Assembly: GCA_022567815.1 (NCBI GenBank)
Contig: JADFGI010000214.1
Span: forward strand, 1-5,647
Origin: Nitrospinota bacterium
Lineage (GTDB): Bacteria; Nitrospinota; Nitrospinia; Nitrospinales; VA-1
Length of the DNA: 5,647 bases
Direction: 5' to 3'
The notes beneath the pieces were generated by a model. The model worked only from the letters and a program-made list of their open reading frames with translations. It had not been told where the DNA came from and ran no database searches. How positions within the stretch are numbered: the first letter of the stretch is position 1; each line of letters begins with the position of its first letter. The translations under genes and the position numbers were made by a program. Below are positions 1 to 5,647 of this stretch, piece by piece.

Positions 1-232
1 CACCCTTGCCTTTGAGTCCGTGGCATTGGGTGCAATACCACTGATAAACTTCACGCGTTTCAGCAGTGACCGCACTTTTTTTCGGGGCGGAAGGAGGAGA
101 AGTTGCCGGGACATTGGTTGCCCTTGGAGGCGGAGGCGGCGTGACAGTCTTCTTTGCATTGTCCCCACAACCGGACAACTGCAAAACCAGCCAGCCGGAC
201 AACAAAATTTTAATCAGGTTTTTAAAGGTCAT
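1..232 (-). CDS. Lipoprotein monoheme cytochrome c (3' end outside window)
   Basis: This is a partial gene: 77 codons are visible from an ATG at 230-232 and the frame runs off the window edge. Residues 1-22 form a lipoprotein signal: Lys4 and Lys8, a hydrophobic stretch, then the lipobox LSGC with Cys22 as the expected lipidated residue. Gly follows Cys22, which by the E. coli sorting rule does not predict inner-membrane retention; that rule may not hold here. Residues 29-52 are rich in Pro, Ala, Thr and Ser (five prolines at 32-36) and look like a flexible tether. A heme motif CTQCH at 67-71 is followed by GLKGKG, typical of small class I cytochromes c. The distal Met ligand would lie outside the window. 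The gene starts 6 nt after the TAG of the diheme cytochrome, in the same frame, so it is probably co-translated with it. A membrane-tethered electron carrier is the likely role; its partner is unknown. Confidence 0.85.
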   Translation of the reverse strand, partial: MTFKNLIKILLSGWLVLQLSGCGDNAKKTVTPPPPPRATNVPATSPPSAPKKSAVTAETREVYQWYCTQCHGLKGKG

Positions 233-241
233 TTTGGGCTA
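230..241 (-). promoter_or_regulatory. Stop-start junction, diheme to lipoprotein gene
   Basis: The minus strand reads TAG CCC AAA ATG, the same layout as the junction at 905-916: an amber stop, two codons, then an in-frame ATG. The nearest purine-rich run (GGAG) lies about 17 nt upstream of the ATG, too far for a normal ribosome binding site, so coupled reinitiation is the simplest reading. Confidence 0.5.
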
Positions 242-907
242 ATTCCAATCTCCGATTTTGAGAGACATGATGTATTTGGTAAGTTTGATTGCGGATTCAT
301 CATCAAGATTATAAAAAGGCATTCGTCCCCTGGCAATGAACTTTTTGGGAGTTTTCAGCCAATTGAAAACCCAGTCCGCAGTCAAACGGTTTCCCGCGTT
401 GGCCAGTGAGGGACCGGAAATGCCGCCTCGCGCTTGTCCTGCCAGATTGATTCCTTCATGGCAGGCGATGCATCCGTAATTTCGTTCAAACAGTATCTTG
501 ATTCTGACCTTATTTCCTTTGCTCAGGGGGGCGTCATCCACATTGCCTTTAGCCAGGCCGGGCATGGACAGGGACATCAAATAATCAACCATCGCCAGCG
601 CTTCCTTGCCGGAGAGAGTGGGATGCGGTGGAGCCGGGGTCGAACTTGCTTTGAGAAAATCAGGATCGGTCGAGGTTCCTGCCTTGCGGACGACCACGGG
701 AGTTTGTAAAAACTTCTCCAGCCAGGATTTCTGAAATTTGTTGCCCGCGTAAAACAGGTCGGGGGCTTTGTGCGACTCGGGGGATTCCTCTGCTGAAAAA
801 CGGTGGCAAGAGGAACAGCCTTGTTTTTCCGGTAATGTTGAATCAGCCAGAACGGGCGATGCCCAAATCAGCCATCCCAATAGCAGGGTGGTTATTAAAA
901 AATACAT
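239..907 (-). CDS. Periplasmic diheme cytochrome c (two class I-like domains)
   Basis: The protein has 222 residues. Residues 1-21 form a Sec signal peptide, with probable cleavage after VLA (before Asp22). The n-region is unusual in having no Lys or Arg. Heme motifs are CSSCH (31-35) and CIACH (146-150). The two halves are homologous: APDLFYAGNKF..WLEKFLQTP in domain 1 matches GPSLANAGNRL..WVFNWLKTP in domain 2, and both end in a YLMSL or YIMSL helix. Domain 2 has the expected distal ligand motif, Met196-Pro197. Domain 1 has His95-Pro96 at the matching place, so heme 1 may have changed ligation. The layout (CXXCH, GP-L--AG-R, WL--P, MP, Y--SL) is that of small respiratory electron carriers. 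It sits 6 nt downstream of the decaheme gene and 6 nt upstream of the lipoprotein cytochrome, in one operon. Probable role: shuttling electrons between the large multiheme protein and a membrane-bound partner (inference). Confidence 0.93.
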   Translation of the reverse strand: MYFLITTLLLGWLIWASPVLADSTLPEKQGCSSCHRFSAEESPESHKAPDLFYAGNKFQKSWLEKFLQTPVVVRKAGTSTDPDFLKASSTPAPPHPTLSGKEALAMVDYLMSLSMPGLAKGNVDDAPLSKGNKVRIKILFERNYGCIACHEGINLAGQARGGISGPSLANAGNRLTADWVFNWLKTPKKFIARGRMPFYNLDDESAIKLTKYIMSLKIGDWN

Positions 908-916
908 GCGGTTCTA
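905..916 (-). promoter_or_regulatory. Stop-start junction, decaheme to diheme gene
   Basis: The minus strand reads TAG AAC CGC ATG. The stop of the decaheme gene and the start of the diheme gene are in the same frame, two codons apart, and no Shine-Dalgarno-like purine run lies just upstream of the ATG. This geometry fits translation of the second gene by ribosomes that have just terminated on the first (inference). Confidence 0.5.
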
Positions 917-3900
917 TTCGGTAAGAGGTTGTTGATCCAGTTCGTCATCGGTGGGAGGGGGTGGTCCCTCCTTGAAGATGCCCTGAAAAAATTCAATGAT
1001 GGCATTTCCCTCTTCATCCAACGTTTGCTTTTTGGGGGGCGCTGGAGGTTCGGAGGATTCCGAGAATCTCTCATCGGGTTCCTGTTCAGCTACAGGTTCG
1101 GGAAAGCTGGGAGCGGACTCCTCAATCCTTTCATCCTGCCTTTCATCCCGAAACTCGGGTTGCGTATCAAAGCCAGGCTGAGGCTGTTCCTCAGTTTCTT
1201 GAGGCATCTCGAGTTCTGGGGGAACCTCAGCCTCTTGGGGAATCTCAACTTCCTTCAATCGTTTTTCCAATATATCTTCCAAAGAGGTGCCGGAGGCAAA
1301 AAACTGGTTTTTGTTGAAATCATAATATAAATCTTCGATCAGAGCGGGGAGGCCGTATTTTTTTTCGTTGGCTTTATGTCTCAGGTCATAAGGAAACGAG
1401 TTACGGGCAAGAAGCCGGGGATACCTTAGACGGCGCAAATTCAGATAACGAAAGGCCCGGTAAACGTCGCTTTTGTTTGCCAGGGCGGCGACTTCCTGCT
1501 TATTCAGAAACCGGGTTTCCTTGGGAGGGACGGCTGTTTGCAGGTTGGGTCCTTTTTTTGCGATGACCTGCTTGAGTTGAAACCGGGGAAGCAATCGGTT
1601 TTTTGTTTTGAATTCGCGGGCAAATAATTTTCCATCCGCGACAGACCGTTTGAGAGAATCCCCCAGTCCGACAGCCAGCATGCTATCGTGACAGCTTTCG
1701 CAACTCCGTACCGATTTCCGGATGGTATGCGGCGTATGGGGAACCAGTATCAAGCTGGGTTTACCATCGACCGTTTTAAGGATTTCGGCTCGTTTTCCTG
1801 ACGGTTGATTTTCCTCGGTCCGGTCGGTGATAAAATACTGATATCTCGGTTTCATGATGGAATATTTGCCGCGCGCGTTTTTCCCCAGAATCATATCTTT
1901 CCAACTGGTTTCCGTAAAAATATCCCACCACACCCCGTCAATCCATTCTCCCTCAATCCCTTCGGATGTGGACTTTGCTGTCAACCAGTCGAGCATTTTG
2001 CCGGACGCGTCCTCGGGGATTTCCCGCGACAATAATTGTTGGAGCGTCGGATCGGAGAAACTCCAGTTTTGCCATTTTTCCAAATCCGGCGAAGTTTCGC
2101 GGATGAGGTGCATGCCCCAGTCACTTGCAGACCAGCGAGCGTGGCAGGTGTGGCATTCCAGAGAGGCCATGTGTTTTGGTATCTGATGAGCCGGCGGGGG
2201 TTCGATATTTTTCAGCACCGGGATCACATGTTTTTTCCCCGTGACTTTGGAATACAACACCCATTGATTTTTATCCCGCTTGATATGCGGCATCTTGGTC
2301 CCCCGGGAATTGACCATAATGATATTGCCCGCGCGGATTTTTTTTCTCAGGTTCGGGTTCTTATTAACGGTTTTTAAAACTTTTTTTGTGTTGGGATCGG
2401 CTTGAACCAGCAAAAACTCACCCGGTTCCTTGGAGTGGGTTCCATGACAATCTTCACAACGGATTTCTACCTTGGAGTGCAGGGCCGATGAAGGCGGCGC
2501 TCCCTTGATATCGGCGCTTCCATGGCAGTCGATGCAGTGCATGCCGCGTTCACGGTGGATGTCGGGAGTCAGGAACTCATGCTCACTGCCGTAAAGCAAT
2601 GGTTTTTCCGCATCGACCTTTGAGCTTGAGGCGTTGGGCCGGGCGGGTTTTCTCAACAACCCTTCGAACTCGTTGCCGATGCCGTTGTCGTTGTGGCAGT
2701 GTTCGCACTGAACGCTGGGAATCGCCAGAGTGAATTTGTGCATCAGGGGATATCCCCGTTTATTGGTCAGGGAGCGGGAGGCATTTCCCCGTTGGAAAAT
2801 GGTTTTGTTTTCCTGAAACGGATTTTGCTTTTTGGATTGAATGGCCCGGTCCCTTGTCATGGTGAGTCCATCGTTGCCATAGATCATGTGACAAGCGGCA
2901 CAGCCGGTGGCGCGGTAATCTCCCGGTCGGTGGGGGGCCTGACCCTGAAGGTGACAACGCAGGCATTTGGTCTGTAAAAAGGCATCGACCGGATGCTTTT
3001 TATTTTTATCTGTAGGGGGAAACAATGCTTCCGTTTTGTCTTCGGGGTTGGGGCGCAAAGAATAATTGATTTCCCCATAGGGTTGCGCCCCCCAGGCGTA
3101 GCGGGTGATATTTATCATGCCTTTGGCGGTGGCCATTGCCGACCGTCCCACTTTTTCAATTTGATCGGCGTGGCATTTTCCGCAAAATTTGTCAACGTGT
3201 TCCAGGTCCGAAGGGTTGGACACCATGCCTTTATGCGCGCTGGAAAGCGATTTGGCTCTCCGGTTCCCGGCATGACATTTGGTGCATCTGAATTTATGAT
3301 TTGCGCTGATTTCCTCGATTCCCGTGTGACAACGCAGGCATCCCTGGCGCGAATCTATTTGCGTGACCTTGCCAAAAACTTTATCCAGGGAAAAATTGGA
3401 GTTGCGGTAAAACTTCTCAATGAATTTATCGGAGTTGGCGTAGGAAAAAAACCGGAGGCCGTCCACCGTGACTCCCGGCTGAAGGACCTTTGCCGAATTT
3501 TCCTGAAAGCCGCGAATGAGGAAAAAAGGATCGCGGAAATCACCGGCGTCGTCAAAAGCTTTTTCCGGCACGGGGGGAACCTCGACCATCCTTTTTTCTT
3601 GCGGTGAATAAGTTGGCAGGTCTTCAACGACTTTTTCCTCCAATGGTTCTTCTTTCGGATAAGTTGGCGGGGGAGCTTCTTCCACAAAGGTGGATTCGGA
3701 TATATCCTCTTTTTCCAGGGACAGTTCGGAATTTTCCATGGAAGGAGGCCATTGGAATAGTTCCGGTTGCAGGATGATGGTATCGTCGTATGGCTGTACC
3801 TCAGGAACGGGATTGAAAGGGAGTGCTTCTTCCGGCGGTTGGGGATTGTTTTCCATTTGTCCATACAGAGAGGACGCGGTGATTCCAAGCGGAAATGAAG

Positions 3901-3940
3901 CCAGCAGAAAAACCAGCCAGAATTTTTTAATCAGGGACAT
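914..3940 (-). CDS. Secreted decaheme cytochrome c with acidic Pro/Glu-rich flanks
   Basis: The protein has 1008 residues. Residues 1-22 are a Sec signal (Lys5 and Lys6, hydrophobic core, probable cleavage near ITA-SS), which fixes the start at 3938-3940. Residues about 28-132 are Pro/Glu-rich without Cys or His. Ten CXXCH motifs begin at Cys 201, 219, 253, 326, 347, 412, 469, 495, 596 and 747. No CXXCK variant is present, so nothing points to NrfA-type nitrite reductase. Residues 621-682 are a Trp-rich segment with no clear match in the neighbouring paralogue. Residues 897-1008 are another Pro/Glu/Asp-rich tail holding one short hydrophobic stretch (about 979-990). From heme 4 on, the protein matches the upstream cytochrome, but two heme sites are missing: DWGMH at 607-611 stands where the paralogue has CKGCH, and VYRAF at 826-830 where it has CLPCH. 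It is followed after 6 nt by the diheme gene. It is likely periplasmic or cell-surface, conducting electrons over a long distance. I cannot name a characterised family; catalytic activity is possible but unsupported. Confidence 0.93.
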   Translation of the reverse strand: MSLIKKFWLVFLLASFPLGITASSLYGQMENNPQPPEEALPFNPVPEVQPYDDTIILQPELFQWPPSMENSELSLEKEDISESTFVEEAPPPTYPKEEPLEEKVVEDLPTYSPQEKRMVEVPPVPEKAFDDAGDFRDPFFLIRGFQENSAKVLQPGVTVDGLRFFSYANSDKFIEKFYRNSNFSLDKVFGKVTQIDSRQGCLRCHTGIEEISANHKFRCTKCHAGNRRAKSLSSAHKGMVSNPSDLEHVDKFCGKCHADQIEKVGRSAMATAKGMINITRYAWGAQPYGEINYSLRPNPEDKTEALFPPTDKNKKHPVDAFLQTKCLRCHLQGQAPHRPGDYRATGCAACHMIYGNDGLTMTRDRAIQSKKQNPFQENKTIFQRGNASRSLTNKRGYPLMHKFTLAIPSVQCEHCHNDNGIGNEFEGLLRKPARPNASSSKVDAEKPLLYGSEHEFLTPDIHRERGMHCIDCHGSADIKGAPPSSALHSKVEIRCEDCHGTHSKEPGEFLLVQADPNTKKVLKTVNKNPNLRKKIRAGNIIMVNSRGTKMPHIKRDKNQWVLYSKVTGKKHVIPVLKNIEPPPAHQIPKHMASLECHTCHARWSASDWGMHLIRETSPDLEKWQNWSFSDPTLQQLLSREIPEDASGKMLDWLTAKSTSEGIEGEWIDGVWWDIFTETSWKDMILGKNARGKYSIMKPRYQYFITDRTEENQPSGKRAEILKTVDGKPSLILVPHTPHTIRKSVRSCESCHDSMLAVGLGDSLKRSVADGKLFAREFKTKNRLLPRFQLKQVIAKKGPNLQTAVPPKETRFLNKQEVAALANKSDVYRAFRYLNLRRLRYPRLLARNSFPYDLRHKANEKKYGLPALIEDLYYDFNKNQFFASGTSLEDILEKRLKEVEIPQEAEVPPELEMPQETEEQPQPGFDTQPEFRDERQDERIEESAPSFPEPVAEQEPDERFSESSEPPAPPKKQTLDEEGNAIIEFFQGIFKEGPPPPTDDELDQQPLTE

Positions 3941-4070
3941 ACAGCGAATTCAGTTTTTAAGGGTGCCTGGAAAAATCGTGATAGCGAACGACAATGCGTT
4001 ACTTAACAAAAATCTCTTGGTTAAAGCGGAAAATACTGATTCCTCAATATCCGGTCCAGCGCTACGCTGG
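3941..4070 (-). promoter_or_regulatory. 130-bp spacer between the two large cytochrome genes
   Basis: This is the only sizeable non-coding stretch and the upstream leader of the decaheme gene. It begins (minus strand) with a hairpin at 4056-4070 and is AT-rich in its middle. The best sigma-70-like match is TTGAGG (4042-4047), a 16-nt spacer and TTTAAC (4020-4025), four of six matches to each hexamer; this is weak and could be chance. There is a short inverted repeat, TTAAC-N12-GTTAA, at 4003-4024. No Shine-Dalgarno sequence precedes the ATG at 3938-3940. The spacer could hold an internal promoter or simply be an intra-operon gap with an mRNA-processing site. Confidence 0.3.
4056..4070 (-). 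other. Perfect hairpin directly after a stop codon
   Basis: CCAGCG, a 3-nt loop and CGCTGG form a perfect 6-bp GC-rich stem that starts at the base next to the TAA of the upstream multiheme gene. No T-run follows on the minus strand (the next bases are ACCGGATATTG), so it is not a canonical intrinsic terminator. It could protect the 3' end of a processed transcript and set different amounts of the two paralogues, or it may be incidental. Confidence 0.4.
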
Positions 4071-5647
4071 TTAATTCCTGGAGGTCCCCTTATTTAAAAA
4101 GTTGGCTATGAGTTTACGATGAGCGGGCTTTTTTTCAAAAGCGTAACTTTTTTTTATGTTTCGATAAATACGATCGTTGTATTTGTCGTGACAGGGAAGG
4201 CAATTGCCCACTCGCAGGATGCGCGTTATTTCTCTTTGATTAAAAAGGCGGGCTCCCGTTTGACTGATCCCCGCCAGTCGTGCTCCGCGAAAGTTGACTT
4301 TGGCGCCGGGGCCAAAGCGGGATTTTTTTTTGACAATATCAGACCGCACGATGGGTTCCACTTGGTCATTTTTCCCGGACGAGTTTTTCCCCAGCCTGAT
4401 ATCTCCTTCCCCAAGGCCTAAAGTTTCCGGCGATAAATGACAACTGGCGCAAGACCGGACCTTCTTGCCGACGGAATGAGGGCTCACGGCATAAGCCAGA
4501 TTGGACCCGGAATAACCATGCGGGTTGGTAAATGTCCAATCCCGGTAGCGGCCTCGTGTATCGCCATTTTGGGCTAAAACAGCAATCGGGTTCCCCTGTT
4601 CGTCGAGCAGGGTCAGAGTCCGGTCAAGTTGAGCAAGCATGGGCACCACCTTTCCTCTGGGGCCGATCATGAGAGCGGGCGTGACGACTTCCGGCGATAC
4701 AGCTGGCAATTTCCATGATTTATTTTGGTCCCCTGCCGGAGACGATTCGGTGTTTACCCTGAGCAAAAGAGAATGGCAACCCTTGCATTCAGGAACCCAT
4801 TGGGAATGACAGGCCGAGCATTCCAGCTTTTTCTTGTGGGCCGGGATGACATGGGCTTTCCTTCCTCTGCGGATGGTTGGGGTGATGAATTTTTTCCCGC
4901 TTATTTTTCCGTAAGTGATGATTTTCTTTTTTTGTAGTTTGACATTGGTCAATTTGCGCTTGCGGACAGAAAGGATCATGCGGTCATTAACGGAATTGGT
5001 CCAACCGTTGTAGTGCTGGCTCAAGCGGATCACCGGATCATTCGGATCGGTCACTTCTTCCGTGGAAGGCAGGGAATTACCATCTCCATGACAGGTTTCG
5101 CACCGGATTTCAACGGCCTGATGTTGCTTGGAATAGAGGTTGCCGTCTCCCATGATATCAAACTGGGTATGGCAGTCAATACAATCAAAACCCTTTTCAA
5201 AGTGGACATCCCAACGGACCTGTCCCGCACCCGGTAAGGCCAGGGTGTCTGTGGATGGAGGATTCATTTCTTCCCGGATGGCCCCCGTTGCCTTATGACA
5301 CTGGGAGCAAAGCGCGGTTGGGGTCAGCGCAGTCATTTTGTGAAACGCGGGATGCCCCTTATCTGCTCGCGACACGGTGGGGTCGTCTCCCTTATACAGT
5401 CCGTCGTTGGAATAAGTGAAGTGACAGGCGGCGCAACCCTGAGATCGGAATTCCCCCGGTGCGGGTTTGGAATCCAGGTGACATTGAAAACATTTTTTCC
5501 GCAGGGTACGATCCGCAATGTGACGCGACACTCGCGCCGCTTTGACGTTTCCCGTAAGACTGGGTTTTTCCCAGCCATCGCGGGGAGAAGATAACGGTAG
5601 TGCTTCCAACTGGGGCAAGGCCCCTTGGTCTGCGGGGATTTGACCAT
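4071..5647 (-). CDS. Multiheme cytochrome c, paralogue of the decaheme protein (5' end outside window)
   Basis: The reading frame stays open to the window edge, with 524 codons visible and a TAA stop at 4071-4073. No in-frame ATG occurs before the first hemes; a TTG at 5616-5618 is internal, so the true start and signal peptide lie beyond 5647. Nine CXXCH motifs are visible: CFQCH (5478-5492), CAACH (5421-5435), CSQCH (5295-5309), CIDCH (5169-5183), CETCH (5088-5102), CSACH (4806-4820), CKGCH (4773-4787), CASCH (4437-4451) and CLPCH (4188-4202). Seven of these match hemes 4-10 of the downstream decaheme protein in order and local context. By analogy the missing N-terminus may carry about three more, giving perhaps twelve in all (inference). 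A basic segment precedes CSACH. The C-terminus ends soon after the last heme, with no acidic tail. An extracytoplasmic electron-transfer role is likely; substrate and partners are unknown. Confidence 0.92.
   Translation of the reverse strand, partial: GQIPADQGALPQLEALPLSSPRDGWEKPSLTGNVKAARVSRHIADRTLRKKCFQCHLDSKPAPGEFRSQGCAACHFTYSNDGLYKGDDPTVSRADKGHPAFHKMTALTPTALCSQCHKATGAIREEMNPPSTDTLALPGAGQVRWDVHFEKGFDCIDCHTQFDIMGDGNLYSKQHQAVEIRCETCHGDGNSLPSTEEVTDPNDPVIRLSQHYNGWTNSVNDRMILSVRKRKLTNVKLQKKKIITYGKISGKKFITPTIRRGRKAHVIPAHKKKLECSACHSQWVPECKGCHSLLLRVNTESSPAGDQNKSWKLPAVSPEVVTPALMIGPRGKVVPMLAQLDRTLTLLDEQGNPIAVLAQNGDTRGRYRDWTFTNPHGYSGSNLAYAVSPHSVGKKVRSCASCHLSPETLGLGEGDIRLGKNSSGKNDQVEPIVRSDIVKKKSRFGPGAKVNFRGARLAGISQTGARLFNQREITRILRVGNCLPCHDKYNDRIYRNIKKSYAFEKKPAHRKLIANFLNKGTSRN

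Noticed and set aside
20..409. 129-codon plus-strand open frame
   Set aside because: It overlaps the lipoprotein and diheme genes in antisense, and its translation is Arg-rich and shadow-like.
2993..3607. 204-codon open frame on the plus strand
   Set aside because: It lies wholly antisense to the decaheme gene. The opposite strand has a signal peptide, heme motifs and paralogue similarity, while this frame shows no recognisable domain.
3941..3975. Sigma-54 (-24/-12) promoter near GGCACCC upstream of the decaheme gene
   Set aside because: The GG element is present but there is no GC at the required distance.
4003..4024. Inverted repeat TTAAC-N12-GTTAA as an operator
   Set aside because: The arms are only 5 bp and AT-rich, do not match the FNR/CRP half-sites I know, and are expected by chance in such sequence; mentioned only within the spacer entry.
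5616..5618. TTG as the start of the upstream multiheme cytochrome
   Set aside because: The frame continues open upstream to the window edge, no signal peptide follows the TTG, and the paralogue has about 285 further N-terminal residues before this point.
5333..5647. Minus-strand open frame starting with ATG at the window edge
   Set aside because: It is out of frame with the nine-heme cytochrome over its whole length and carries no heme motif.
914..5647. Large cytochromes as NrfA-type nitrite reductase or octaheme hydroxylamine oxidoreductase
   Set aside because: No CXXCK motif is present, and heme number, spacing and protein length do not fit either family.

Overview
The whole window is a block of c-type cytochrome genes on the minus strand. 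Reading along the transcript (high to low coordinates) there are four genes: the 3' part of a large multiheme cytochrome (4071-5647, 9 CXXCH motifs visible, 5' end outside the window); a complete 1008-residue decaheme cytochrome (914-3940); a complete 222-residue diheme cytochrome (239-907); and the 5' part of a lipoprotein monoheme cytochrome (1-232, 3' end outside the window). That makes 22 CXXCH heme-binding motifs in 5.6 kb. I see no RNA genes, mobile elements or CRISPR, and the plus-strand reading frames look like shadows.

The two large cytochromes are diverged tandem paralogues. Seven heme motifs occur in the same order, with shared context such as VEIRCE-x-CHG, CAACH followed by NDGL, and VRSC-x-SCH. 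The decaheme protein lacks two hemes its neighbour has: one CKGCH aligns with DWGMH, the other CLPCH with VYRAF. It has also gained a Trp-rich insertion, and Pro/Glu-rich acidic extensions lie on both sides of its heme core. The diheme protein is an internal duplication of a class I-like domain in which the usual Met-Pro ligand motif of domain 1 reads His-Pro. The last gene has a lipobox and a Pro-rich tether ahead of a CTQCH heme motif, so it is probably membrane-anchored.

The decaheme, diheme and lipoprotein genes are very tightly packed. Each junction is TAG, two codons, then ATG, in one continuous reading frame and without a visible Shine-Dalgarno sequence, which suggests termination-reinitiation coupling. 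The only sizeable non-coding stretch is 3941-4070 (130 bp). It starts, on the minus strand, with a perfect 6-bp-stem hairpin directly after the TAA stop of the upstream gene.

The organism is probably a Gram-negative bacterium with a multiheme-rich respiratory chain, for example Nitrospinota, Nitrospirota or Desulfobacterota/Desulfuromonadia. That placement is a guess from gene content, not from a phylogenetic marker. The working model, an inference, is a periplasmic or envelope electron-transfer chain: two large multiheme 'wires', a small diheme shuttle and a lipid-anchored monoheme acceptor or donor. No catalytic subunit, quinol-oxidising membrane protein or porin is visible in the window, so the direction of electron flow and the terminal substrate cannot be stated.
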